NCBI GenBank assembly: GCA_001805655.1
Contig: MHGR01000009.1
Location: 1 to 18,647, forward strand
Source: Omnitrophica WOR_2 bacterium RIFCSPHIGHO2_02_FULL_52_10
GTDB taxonomy: Bacteria; Omnitrophota; Gorgyraeia; Zapsychrales; Zapsychraceae
Direction: 5' to 3'
DNA length: 18,647 bases
Part shown: one piece after another, positions 7,351 to 13,622 of the stretch
How the letters are laid out: each line of letters begins with the position of its first letter
Numbering within the stretch: position 1 is the stretch's first letter
Position numbers and translations under genes: made by a program
The notes under the pieces: model-generated
Told to the model about the DNA's origin: nothing
The model's database searches: none
Seen by the model: the letters and a program-made list of their open reading frames with translations, nothing else

Positions 7351-7379
7351 ATTATCACATTAGATTTTTTCTTAGTCAA
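7351..7379 (-). promoter_or_regulatory. Promoter of zinc-ribbon gene (and perhaps speD)
   Basis: On the minus strand: TTGACT (7379-7374), a 17-bp spacer and GATAAT (7356-7351), 5 of 6 in each box, with an upstream TG extended -10. The -10 ends 11 nt before the ATG at 7339, predicting a leader of only a few nucleotides. Confidence 0.7.
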
Positions 7380-7437
7380 AGAAAAATATAAATATTATTG
7401 GAGGGTTTTCTGTACCCCGCCACCCTATTTTAAATAT

Positions 7438-7466
7438 TTGCATTTTTAAATTAAATATTCTAGAAT
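7438..7466 (+). promoter_or_regulatory. Promoter of thiSGH
   Basis: TTGCAT (7438-7443), a 17-bp spacer and TAGAAT (7461-7466). The -10 is good and the -35 weak. It is divergent from the zinc-ribbon promoter. The -10 overlaps the ATG at 7465, so the thiS start is more likely the ATG at 7498. No TPP riboswitch (THI box) lies in the leader. Confidence 0.5.
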
Positions 7467-7497
7467 GAACAACATCCTTAACAAGCGCCTTACTCTT

Positions 7498-7698
7498 ATG
7501 AAAATCATATTGAACGGTTACCTCAAAGAAATTTCTGATTTTCCTGACTTAAGCGCATTCATCGATCATTACCGGAGATCCAATAGCCCTGTTATCGCCG
7601 AGCTTAACGGAGAAATTATCAAAGACCACCGGTGGAAGAAGACCGTGTTGCGCGAAGGCGATCAATTAGAACTCATTAGTTTTGTCGGCGGCGGTTGA
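7498..7698 (+). CDS. thiS: Sulfur carrier protein ThiS
   Basis: 66 residues from MKIILNGYLKEI. ThiS is a ubiquitin-like carrier whose C-terminal Gly-Gly becomes a thiocarboxylate that donates sulfur to the thiamin thiazole. The sequence shows the beta-grasp opening (KIILNG), the internal VIAELNGEIIKDHRW strand and the invariant tail LELISFVGGG. An upstream in-frame ATG at 7465 is rejected because it lies in the -10 box. No Shine-Dalgarno is obvious before 7498. thiG follows after a repeat-bearing gap of about 80 bp. The activating adenylyltransferase ThiF is not in the window. Confidence 0.9.
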   Translation: MKIILNGYLKEISDFPDLSAFIDHYRRSNSPVIAELNGEIIKDHRWKKTVLREGDQLELISFVGGG

Positions 7699-7700
7699 AT

Positions 7701-7770
7701 CGTCATCCGTGACTCGTGTCCCGTGACTCGCATCGCTTTCACGGGACACTGGTCACAAGCGACGGGTCAC
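7701..7770. repeat. Inverted pair of heptad-period arrays between thiS and thiG
   Basis: CGT(G/C) recurs at 7701, 7708, 7715 and 7722, and CAC at 7740, 7747, 7754 and 7768, all on a 7-bp register. The arms face each other and contain a perfect 11-bp stem, GTGTCCCGTGA (7716-7726) with TCACGGGACAC (7739-7749), around a 12-nt loop. It fills most of the thiS-thiG gap. A GTG at 7716 within it is in frame with thiG. Confidence 0.8.
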
Positions 7771-7778
7771 TCATTCAT

Positions 7779-8579
7779 ATGCCAATCACACAGCCAACAA
7801 TCCAGGATTCCCCATTGAACATTGCCGGAAAATTTTTTTCCAGCCGCTTCATGCTGGGCACCGGAAAATTCAAAAATAAATCGGATGTCACCGAAAGCAT
7901 CAATGCCTCCGGCACGCAGATCGTGACCGTCGCCTTGCGGCGTATCGACATCGAGCGCCATGAAGACAACGTTCTCGAATACATCCCTCAGGGCATCACC
8001 TTGTTAACCAACACCTCCGGCGCCAGGGACGCCCGGGAAGCCGTGCGCCTCGCCCGGCTGGCCAGGGAGTCCGGCTGCGGGAACTGGATCAAAATCGAAG
8101 TCATCAACGACAGCAAATATCTGCTCCCGGACAACAATGAAACCGTTAAGGCAACCGAGATTTTAGCCCGGGAAGGGTTTGTTGTCCTTCCCTATATATA
8201 TCCGGACCTTTACACCGCACGGACCTTAGTCAAGGCCGGGGCCGCCGCAGTCATGCCGTTGGGATCCCTGATCGGGAGCAACCAGGGATTAAAGGCCAAG
8301 GAATTCATTAGAATCCTGGTCCAAGAGATTGATGAGATCCCGGTCATCGTTGATGCCGGCATCGGAACCCCGTCCCAGGCGGCCGAGGCCATGGAGATGG
8401 GAGTGGATGCGGTTCTCGCGAACACGGCCGTGGCTACGGCCGGGAACCCCGCGGGCGTGGCACGGGCTTTTGCGCTGGCCATTCAAGCCGGACGTTTAGC
8501 CTTTTTAAGCAAGCTTCCCGCTGAGCAAGACAGGGCCGGCGCCTCCTCCCCATTAACCGGCTTCCTCTTCGACCAATGA
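7779..8579 (+). CDS. thiG: Thiazole synthase ThiG
   Basis: 266 residues from MPITQPTIQDSPLN. ThiG condenses deoxyxylulose phosphate, dehydroglycine and ThiS-thiocarboxylate into thiazole phosphate on a TIM barrel. Landmarks are FMLGTGKF (25-31), VTVALRRIDI (49-58) and NWIKIEVI with the Schiff-base Lys (K105). LLPDN (115-119), GAAAVMPLGSLIGSNQG (154-170), VIVDAGIGTPSQAAEAMEMG and VLANTAVATAGNP follow. The usual 'LPNTAG' is LTNTSGARDA here. An in-frame GTG at 7716 would add 21 residues encoded only by the repeat array, so 7779 is preferred; neither start has a clear Shine-Dalgarno. The stop overlaps the thiH start (ATGA), implying translational coupling. Confidence 0.95.
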   Translation: MPITQPTIQDSPLNIAGKFFSSRFMLGTGKFKNKSDVTESINASGTQIVTVALRRIDIERHEDNVLEYIPQGITLLTNTSGARDAREAVRLARLARESGCGNWIKIEVINDSKYLLPDNNETVKATEILAREGFVVLPYIYPDLYTARTLVKAGAAAVMPLGSLIGSNQGLKAKEFIRILVQEIDEIPVIVDAGIGTPSQAAEAMEMGVDAVLANTAVATAGNPAGVARAFALAIQAGRLAFLSKLPAEQDRAGASSPLTGFLFDQ

Positions 8580-9595
8580 TTACCCTGTCCGCCATCAAAG
8601 AGATCCTGGCCGAGCAAGACCCTGCCCGCGTCGAGCAGCTGGCCCAAAAAAGCCGGGAGATCACCCGGCAGTATTTCGGCCGGACAATCTCGTTATATGC
8701 CCCCTTGTATGTATCCAATTACTGCAGCAGCCATTGCACGTACTGCGGGTTTCACAGCAAGAACAGGATTACACGCATCCGCCTGACCCCCGACCAGATG
8801 CGCCGCGAGATGGAAGCCGTTGCCAAGATGGGCATCGAGAATATCCTGCTCCTGACGGGCGAGTCGTACCAGGCGACCCCGCTCGCCTACCTGAAAGAAG
8901 CCGTCCAAATCGCGAAAAAGTATTTTACGAGCATCAGTTTAGAGGTCCACCCGATGAGCACCGATGAATACCGCGCATTGTTTTACGAGGGCGTGGACGG
9001 GATTACCGTGTATCAGGAAACGTATGACCGCGGCCGTTATGCGGAAGTCCATCTCTCCGGTAAAAAAAGCGATTACGATTACCGCCGGGACACGCCCCGG
9101 CGCGCGGCTCTTGCCGGGATACGGCAGATCTCTCTCGGCATTTTGCTGGGGTTGGGGGACATCGCGGAAGACCTGCAGGCGCTTTATGAACATCTGCGCT
9201 GGATGGAAAAAAACCACCCCGGGATCGAATACAGCCTGTCATTCCCGAGGCTTAGAAAAATAAAAGGGCGTGCCTTCGCCCTTTGCGACGTCAACGATAC
9301 CACCCTGATCAAGGTCCTTTGCCTGACGCGCATTCTTTTCCCGCGCGTCGGCCTGAACCTCTCCACGCGGGAAACTCCCGCGCTGCGCGACCACGCCATT
9401 GAGATCGGCGTCACGCGTATCTCGGCCGGCTCCAACACCTCGGTGGGGGGATACGATCTCTTCAAAACCCCCGAAGAGCAGGACCCCCAATTCGATATCG
9501 AGGACCGGCGCTCCGTTCATGACATCGTCCGCCTGCTTAAGGAAAGGCAATTTGATCCGGTCTTTACCGACTGGCGGCCGATTGATAATGCCTGA
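8576..9595 (+). CDS. thiH: 2-iminoacetate synthase ThiH (radical SAM tyrosine lyase)
   Basis: 339 residues, slightly shorter than E. coli ThiH. It cleaves tyrosine to dehydroglycine (2-iminoacetate) and p-cresol, feeding ThiG. The radical-SAM cluster motif is CxxxCxxC at C50-SSH-C54-TY-C57, followed by GFHSKNRITR. Other family segments are ILLLTGESYQATPLAYLKEAV, EVHPMSTDEYRALFYEGVDG, VYQETYDR, GILLGLGD and ISAGSNTSVGGY. It overlaps thiG by 4 nt. The choice of ThiH points to an anaerobic or microaerobic lifestyle, since aerobes commonly use glycine oxidase ThiO instead. Confidence 0.95.
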   Translation: MITLSAIKEILAEQDPARVEQLAQKSREITRQYFGRTISLYAPLYVSNYCSSHCTYCGFHSKNRITRIRLTPDQMRREMEAVAKMGIENILLLTGESYQATPLAYLKEAVQIAKKYFTSISLEVHPMSTDEYRALFYEGVDGITVYQETYDRGRYAEVHLSGKKSDYDYRRDTPRRAALAGIRQISLGILLGLGDIAEDLQALYEHLRWMEKNHPGIEYSLSFPRLRKIKGRAFALCDVNDTTLIKVLCLTRILFPRVGLNLSTRETPALRDHAIEIGVTRISAGSNTSVGGYDLFKTPEEQDPQFDIEDRRSVHDIVRLLKERQFDPVFTDWRPIDNA

Positions 9596-9644
9596 AAAAA
9601 GAGATAGAGAGATTGAAAGGCGACAGGACTTTCTTTTATGGATG

Positions 9645-9670
9645 ACCCCGATGCCCTGCGGGCACGGGGT
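9645..9670. terminator. Strong hairpin downstream of thiH
   Basis: ACCCCG-A-TGCCC (9645-9656) pairs with GGGCA-C-GGGGT (9660-9670), with one bulged A and a 3-nt loop. It lies 50 bp after the thiH stop in the convergent gap. The following bases (TAATTCC) are not a U-tract, so intrinsic termination is only possible, not shown. Confidence 0.45.
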
Positions 9671-9677
9671 TAATTCC

Positions 9678-9716
9678 GGCAGTGGTTTACGTTCACTTCG
9701 CTCCGTAAACCACGCC
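9678..9716. terminator. Long perfect-stem hairpin in the convergent thiH / 9721 gap
   Basis: GTGGTTTACG (9682-9691) and CGTAAACCAC (9704-9713) are exact complements around a 12-nt loop. GGC and GCC extend the stem across one bulged A. It sits 5 bp from the stop of the minus-strand gene and is symmetrical for both strands. Tails are poor in U, so it could instead protect 3' ends or be a repeat unit. Confidence 0.5.
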
Positions 9717-9720
9717 GTCA

Positions 9721-10290
9721 TTAATAAAGAGAAAACGTGAGCTTAAAGCTGTCCTTCAGCTCTTCAAATGATTTTCGGTACTTGTCGAACTTATCGGGAG
9801 GGGCGGAGTATTGGATTTTGTGAAACGTGTTGTTGTCCGTGACCATGTAAAATTCCAGGACCAGCGCCGGCGCGGCCTTGTCCAAATAGACGACCCAATG
9901 GGTAATCTTGTCGTCGATCTTGATCTGTCCCTTGTCCTTGATTTCCATGCCCTCTTTCTGGATGGCGCTTAAAATATCGGGGAACTCGTCCTCGATCCAA
10001 ATCGGCGTTGACAGTTTCTTTGTATAGATGGAAACGAATATGTCCGGCTGCCCCTTGCTCATGTCGGTTCCCTGCGGCACGAACATGGCCACCTCCACGT
10101 CCTTGGGATACTGGACGTTTTTTTGGCGTTTCGCTTTTATCCAGCCGGCGGGGATTTTGACATAATATCCCCTGCCTTTATGGTCCTTGGGCTTGAAGTA
10201 GCCGGCGTTGCCCAGGCTCTTGATGATCACGACCATCACGGCGAAGAATATCAGAAACTTCATTATCTTTGCGCTAGGCTCTTCGGACAT
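9721..10290 (-). CDS. Membrane-anchored protein of unknown function (PsbP/DcrB-like fold possible)
   Basis: 189 residues. An N-terminal membrane anchor (about residues 9-25, KIMKFLIFFAVMVVIIK) is followed by a single extracytoplasmic domain. The domain begins GYYVKIPAGWIKAK, continues with PDIFVSIYTKKL and ends YRKSFEELKDSFKLTFSLY. The 'P-x-G-W' opening, central beta-rich strands and closing 'F-x-x-x-x-x-S-F' resemble the PsbP / DcrB (MOG1-like) group of periplasmic proteins, which have no single shared activity. I do not recognise a family with confidence. The ATG at 10290 has a GAGGG Shine-Dalgarno 6 nt upstream and lies 9 bp after the TVP38-like gene, so the two are probably one operon. 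Confidence 0.7.
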   Translation of the reverse strand: MSEEPSAKIMKFLIFFAVMVVIIKSLGNAGYFKPKDHKGRGYYVKIPAGWIKAKRQKNVQYPKDVEVAMFVPQGTDMSKGQPDIFVSIYTKKLSTPIWIEDEFPDILSAIQKEGMEIKDKGQIKIDDKITHWVVYLDKAAPALVLEFYMVTDNNTFHKIQYSAPPDKFDKYRKSFEELKDSFKLTFSLY

Positions 10291-10299
10291 GCTGTTCCC

Positions 10300-11046
10300 T
10301 CAACTATTGAACGATTCAGCCATTGCTTCCCCGGATTGATCGGCCCTTTTTCGGAAAAAGCGGGCCGCGAAAGCGATGACCGTCAGGATAAGGACGAAAA
10401 GAAAATACAGGCCGCTGTATCGAAGCACGTGCGGATGCCCCGCAAAATAAGCGATCATCGATGACGGATCTTGAAACAAGCTCGTACCGATCCCCGCCAG
10501 AATCAACTGAAGCCAAAGGATCCGCACAAAAGAAACCGCGGCAATTCCGATCAAATACTTCCGGAAAGAAATCTGCGTAAGACCGTACCCCAAGTCGATA
10601 AATCTGAACGGGACCAGGGGATTAATGCGCCAGGCGGCCACACTGAGGAGAGTCGCGTCGTCCTTCATTCTGTCCAGGTCCTGCGGCTTCACCCGGAATT
10701 TCTGCTGAACATATTCCCGGCCGAGGAACCGGCTTAAATGGAACATGATGCCGGCATTGAACATCTCGCCCGCCCAGACAAATACCGCGCTGACCGCGCC
10801 CCCGAAAAGGACGGCGCTGGAAATCCTTAACACGTCCTTGGGGCCGAGCCAGACAAAGGTCGTGGTCAGGACGTACAGCAGGACAAAGATCAAACCGGAA
10901 AGGGCCAGCGGATACCGCGACAGGAGTTCCTGATAATATCCGACATCGATCTTAAAGATCCGTCCCAAATACCAGCAAAGGACCAGAATAACGATAAGGA
11001 GGAAAAATTTGATTAATTTCTTACCTGATCGGGATTCTACGGCCAT
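10300..11046 (-). CDS. TVP38/TMEM64 (DedA-superfamily) membrane protein
   Basis: 248 residues from MAVESRSGKKL at 11046. In-frame GTG 11073 and ATG 11058 lie in or before the -10 box. About six hydrophobic segments are visible. The TVP38/SNARE-associated core runs from FVWLGPKDVLRISSAVLFGG through the amphipathic MKDDATLLSVAAWRINPLVPF to the re-entrant YGLTQISFRKYLIGI. Members of this superfamily act as scramblases or transporters of undecaprenyl phosphate and other lipids, so a role in envelope lipid handling is likely but not specific. The protein ends in a basic tail, ARFFRKRADQ. It forms a pair with the anchored protein downstream and is divergent from gspF. Confidence 0.8.
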   Translation of the reverse strand: MAVESRSGKKLIKFFLLIVILVLCWYLGRIFKIDVGYYQELLSRYPLALSGLIFVLLYVLTTTFVWLGPKDVLRISSAVLFGGAVSAVFVWAGEMFNAGIMFHLSRFLGREYVQQKFRVKPQDLDRMKDDATLLSVAAWRINPLVPFRFIDLGYGLTQISFRKYLIGIAAVSFVRILWLQLILAGIGTSLFQDPSSMIAYFAGHPHVLRYSGLYFLFVLILTVIAFAARFFRKRADQSGEAMAESFNS

Positions 11047-11056
11047 ACAAGTATTC

Positions 11057-11084
11057 ATTGTACTACAGACCACCGCATTTTTAA
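11057..11084 (-). promoter_or_regulatory. Possible promoter of the TVP38-like gene
   Basis: On the minus strand: TTAAAA (11084-11079), a 16-bp spacer and TACAAT (11062-11057). The -10 matches 5 of 6 and the -35 is weak. It ends 10 nt before the ATG at 11046 with no Shine-Dalgarno between, another near-leaderless arrangement. Confidence 0.4.
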
Positions 11085-11127
11085 TGGAACCAATGCATCT
11101 TTCACAACTGGTTGGAGCGGTGGCAGT

Positions 11128-11245
11128 ATTGACTCATTCGACGGCGCCCAAGTCCCGCTCTTCAGAGCGGGGAAAAAGGCGCCGCTCAGAGTCAACCCTG
11201 AGCAAGCCCCGCCATTTATGGCGGGGAGAGTCGAATGGGTTGACG
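11128..11245 (+). repeat. Structured cloverleaf repeat element, copy B
   Basis: 118 bp, homologous to 1798-1913. The outer 14-bp helix is TTGACTCATTCGAC (11129-11142) with GTCGAATGGGTTGA (11230-11243), all pairs Watson-Crick or G-U. Arm 1 is GGCGCC (11143-11148) with GGCGCC (11178-11183), containing CCCGCTC-TTCA-GAGCGGG (11154-11171). Arm 2 is GCTCAG (11184-11189) with CTGAGC (11198-11203). Arm 3 is CCCCGCC-ATTTAT-GGCGGGG (11207-11226). The arms are contiguous or 3 nt apart, as in a four-way junction. It lies between the divergent TVP38 gene and gspF, upstream of gspF. Its function is unknown. Confidence 0.85.
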
Positions 11246-11296
11246 TCCGCAAAGGTTCCATTACTTATCCGAACGTCAATAATGTACAGGTAGACG

Positions 11297-12538
11297 ATGC
11301 CGAAATATATATATAAAGCGAAAAAAGGCCCGACGGAGGTCGTGGAAGGCGAGATTATCGCCGACAACCCGGATCACGTGGTCACGCAGCTTGACCAGAT
11401 GGGCTTGATCCCGGTCAGTGTTGCAGAGAAGAGCGCGGGGGGAGCCGGGGAAGCAAAAGCGGATGCCCGGCAAAGGCAGAGCCCCGTGTTCCGCAACCGC
11501 AAAATACGACCCAATGACGTCGACGCCTTCACCTGGCAGCTGGCCAGCCTGGTCAAGGCCAGGGTGCCCATCCTCAGGGCGCTGTCGCTCATCGCCCAGC
11601 AAACGGATAATGCCTCCCTGCGGGTTGTCGTTGAAGACATGCGGAATCAGGTCAAGGACGGGAAGACCATGTCGGAAACCATGCGTCATTACCCGAAGTT
11701 GTTCAACAATCTGTTCTTAAGCCTTGTCAAATCCGGCGAACAGGGAGGGGTGCTTGACGAGGTCTTATACAGGGTCGCGGAGCACAGGGAAAAAGAACAG
11801 CTCATGCGGCGCAAAATCCAGTCGGCGCTGGCCTATCCGATCGTCATGCTGGTGGTCGGGGTCGGGACGGTGTTTGTCATGCTGACGTTCTTTATGCCCA
11901 AGTTCATCGGGATTTTTGATCGTATGAACAGGGAACTTCCCCTCCCCACGAAGCTCTTGATCGGCGTCAGCAATTTCATGTCCGAGCACTGGCTGTGGTT
12001 TTTAATCGCGTTCGGCTTTGTGCTGGTCGTTTTCGGGCGCGTGCGGCCCTCGAGTAAAAAGAAATTCTTTTTTGATATGATCAAACTGCATATGCCCCTG
12101 GTCAAGCAGTTCATCCGCAACGCCGAGATCGCCAAGTTTTGCCGTACGTTGGGCATGCTCTTGAAAAACGGCCTGACCGTCTATGACAGCCTGTCGCTGG
12201 CGACCAATACGCTGGACAATGACGCCCTGCGCAAGCAGCTGGAAAACACGGGCAAGGAAATCGTCAACCAGGGGATCACCCTCTCCGCCAGCCTCGGCAA
12301 GGTGAAGATATTCCCCAATTTCGTGATTAACATGATTGCCGTCGGCGAAGAAGGCGGCAAGCTCGAAGAGTCGCTGAACGGCGTTGCCAGCACCTATGAG
12401 AAACAGGTGGACCAGGCCATCGGCGTCATGACCTCGTTGATCGAGCCGTTATTGATCCTGACGGTCGGCGGCGTCGTCGGGTTCATCGTCTTTGCCATGC
12501 TCATGCCGATTTTTGACATCGGCGTGATGGCGAAATAG
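11297..12538 (+). CDS. gspF: Type II secretion / type IV pilus inner-membrane platform protein GspF
   Basis: 413 residues. GspF/PilC is the polytopic platform that couples the assembly ATPase to pseudopilus growth. It begins MPKYIYKAKKGPTEVVEGEI, the usual family opening, and contains two repeated T2SSF domains. The first runs from about residue 74 (DVDAFTWQLASLVKARVPIL) to a membrane helix near 175-200. The second runs from about 275 (AKFCRTLGMLLKNGLTVYDSL) with VGEEGGKLEESL to a C-terminal helix (VGGVVGFIVFAMLMPIFDI). The ATG at 11297 has an AGGTAG Shine-Dalgarno-like site. It is the first gene of the plus-strand secretion cluster; no gspE-type ATPase precedes it here. Confidence 0.95.
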   Translation: MPKYIYKAKKGPTEVVEGEIIADNPDHVVTQLDQMGLIPVSVAEKSAGGAGEAKADARQRQSPVFRNRKIRPNDVDAFTWQLASLVKARVPILRALSLIAQQTDNASLRVVVEDMRNQVKDGKTMSETMRHYPKLFNNLFLSLVKSGEQGGVLDEVLYRVAEHREKEQLMRRKIQSALAYPIVMLVVGVGTVFVMLTFFMPKFIGIFDRMNRELPLPTKLLIGVSNFMSEHWLWFLIAFGFVLVVFGRVRPSSKKKFFFDMIKLHMPLVKQFIRNAEIAKFCRTLGMLLKNGLTVYDSLSLATNTLDNDALRKQLENTGKEIVNQGITLSASLGKVKIFPNFVINMIAVGEEGGKLEESLNGVASTYEKQVDQAIGVMTSLIEPLLILTVGGVVGFIVFAMLMPIFDIGVMAK

Positions 12539-12544
12539 GGGTTA

Positions 12545-12735
12545 GACTAAGGACCGAAGACTGAGGACGCGAACCGGGAGAACGCAGGGGTATAATTTAT
12601 TTAATTGTATTAATGTCAAAAGGGGGCAAACATGAACACTCACTTAACGCAAAAAGGTAAAAACATTTCAAGACGGGACCTTGCCTTAATTTCAGAGCGA
12701 AAAGGTCTTTGGTCTTTGGTCTTTGGTCTGAAGTC
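12545..12735. repeat. Inverted pair of heptad-period arrays across the gspF/gspG junction
   Basis: GAC recurs at 12545, 12552, 12559 and 12566 (arm 1). GTC recurs at 12705, 12712, 12719, 12726 and 12733 (arm 2, unit GGTCTTT). The arms are complementary and flank about 135 bp that contains the gspG ribosome-binding site and start codon. Arm 2 encodes GLWSLVFGLKS in the prepilin leader. The arm 2 unit is the same as in the bamD/lptE pair. Confidence 0.8.
12591..12596 (+). promoter_or_regulatory. Consensus -10 hexamer upstream of gspG
   Basis: A perfect TATAAT at 12591-12596, 36 bp before the gspG ATG, in the gspF-gspG gap. No convincing -35 box lies 16-18 bp upstream. It could provide extra expression of the major pseudopilin, or be chance in an AT-rich stretch. 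Confidence 0.3.
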
Positions 12736-13144
12736 CAGCCGTGCGTTCACTCTCATCGAGCTGATGATTGTCGTGATCATCATCGCCGCGCTTTCGGCGA
12801 TGGTCGTGCCGCGGCTCTCCAACAGGTCCGAACAGGCGAAAATCGCCGTGGCGGACGCGGACATTAACTCGAATATCGGGTTGGCGTTGAAGTTGTATAA
12901 ACTCGACAACGGACGTTATCCGACGACCGCCCAGGGCCTCAAGGCGCTCCTTTCAAAACCGACTTCCAGCCCGGCCCCCCAAAACTGGAACGGCCCGTAT
13001 TTGGAAACGGATCCCATCGACCCCTGGAAGGAAGAGTATAAATTTAAGAGTCCCGGGGAGCATAATACCAGCGGTTACGACCTTTATTCCGTAGGGCCGG
13101 ACGGTGTTGAAGGCAACGAAGATGACATCAAGAATTGGGAATAA
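12632..13144 (+). CDS. gspG: Major pseudopilin GspG
   Basis: 170 residues. GspG forms the shaft of the type II secretion pseudopilus. After a long leader comes FTLIELMIVVIIIAALSAMV with Glu5 (E43) and the hydrophobic N-terminal helix. The conserved GspG C-terminal region follows: NGRYPTTAQGLKALL, WNGPYLETDPIDPWKEEYKF and YDLYSVGPDGVEGNEDDIKNW (calcium-binding loop). The residue before the cleavage site is Ala38, not the near-invariant Gly. The leader is 38 residues instead of about 6-10, and residues 25-35 come from the heptad repeat. The ATG at 12632 has a strong AGGGGG Shine-Dalgarno 5 nt upstream. A TTG at codon 29 is a less likely start giving a short leader. Confidence 0.92.
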   Translation: MNTHLTQKGKNISRRDLALISERKGLWSLVFGLKSSRAFTLIELMIVVIIIAALSAMVVPRLSNRSEQAKIAVADADINSNIGLALKLYKLDNGRYPTTAQGLKALLSKPTSSPAPQNWNGPYLETDPIDPWKEEYKFKSPGEHNTSGYDLYSVGPDGVEGNEDDIKNWE

Positions 13145-13151
13145 ACAGCGG

Positions 13152-13246
13152 TCAGTGCTCAGCGGTCAGGGTTCAGGTGGGATTAAAAAGAAAAAATTTT
13201 CGGGTTTAGTTTCTTTTCTGACCACTGACCACTGGCCAATGACCAC
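13152..13246. repeat. Inverted pair of heptad-period arrays between gspG and gspI
   Basis: TCAG recurs at 13152, 13159, 13166 and 13173. TG(A/G)CC recurs at 13219, 13226, 13233 and 13240. Unit GGTCAG(T/C) in arm 1 is the reverse complement of unit (A)CTGACC in arm 2. About 45 bp of AT-rich sequence separates them. The preferred gspI start codon (13239) lies in arm 2. Confidence 0.8.
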
Positions 13247-13622
13247 GGAAAGAGGTTTAACCCTCATCGAAGTCATGCTGGCTGTTTCCGTGCTGTCCAT
13301 CGGCATCGTCGGCGTTCTCAGGGCGTACGCTAGTTCGGTCGCCACTCTTGAATCGGGCCAATACAATATCGATGCCGTGAATTTACTGAAACGAAAGATG
13401 GCCGACGTCCAGCAAAATTTGCTTGAGCAGGGCACGGAGGCTTCAAAGAGCGATAGCGGCAATTTTGAGGGCATTTATCAGGATTTCCTCTGGTCATGGG
13501 AAATCAGGCCGACAGACACGGACCATCTCAATGAGCTGGAGCTGGCCGTGTCGCATAATTTCAATCCCAGGAAAATTTCGGTAATAACATATGTGGTGGA
13601 CCCGCCCGAGGAAGAAGAATAA
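13239..13622 (+). CDS. gspI: Minor pseudopilin GspI
   Basis: 127 residues from the ATG at 13239, which gives a canonical six-residue leader, MTTERG, and cleavage before LTLIEVMLAVSVLSIGIVGVL. The Glu5 of the mature protein is present. The short C-terminal domain with LLKRKMADVQQNLLEQG and DTDHLNELELAVSHN fits GspI, a tip-complex pseudopilin with GspJ and GspK. No Shine-Dalgarno precedes 13239. In-frame alternatives at 13122 (ATG) and 13104 (GTG) overlap gspG and would translate the whole repeat array as a leader of 40 or more residues. It overlaps gspJ by 32 bp at the 3' end. No gspH-like gene lies between gspG and gspI. Confidence 0.85.
   Translation: MTTERGLTLIEVMLAVSVLSIGIVGVLRAYASSVATLESGQYNIDAVNLLKRKMADVQQNLLEQGTEASKSDSGNFEGIYQDFLWSWEIRPTDTDHLNELELAVSHNFNPRKISVITYVVDPPEEEE

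Noticed and set aside
7380..7497. TPP riboswitch expected ahead of thiSGH
   Set aside because: No THI-box sequence (CTGAGA and the paired GACC-type elements) is visible between the divergent promoters and thiS, and the predicted leader is only about 20-30 nt.
7716..7778. Extended ThiG N-terminus from a GTG start
   Set aside because: The extra 21 residues are encoded only by the inverted heptad array and do not match ThiG; the ATG at 7779 gives the usual length.
11128..11245. Cloverleaf element as a tRNA gene or tRNA-like gene
   Set aside because: The outer helix is 14 bp, not 7. There is no 7-nt anticodon loop, no T-arm GTTCRANNC and no CCA position.
11240..11268. gspF promoter from TTGACG at the end of repeat copy B
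   Set aside because: At 17-bp spacing the -10 would be ACTTAT, only 3 of 6 matches. Too weak to list as a feature.
13104..13238. Upstream starts of gspI (GTG 13104, ATG 13122)
   Set aside because: They would translate an entire repeat array as a leader, whereas ATG 13239 gives a six-residue prepilin leader. Not excluded, because 13239 lacks a Shine-Dalgarno.
13140..13260. CRISPR-like array from the regular short repeats
   Set aside because: The period is 7 bp with no spacers of CRISPR length, and the arms are inverted, not direct repeats; no cas genes nearby.
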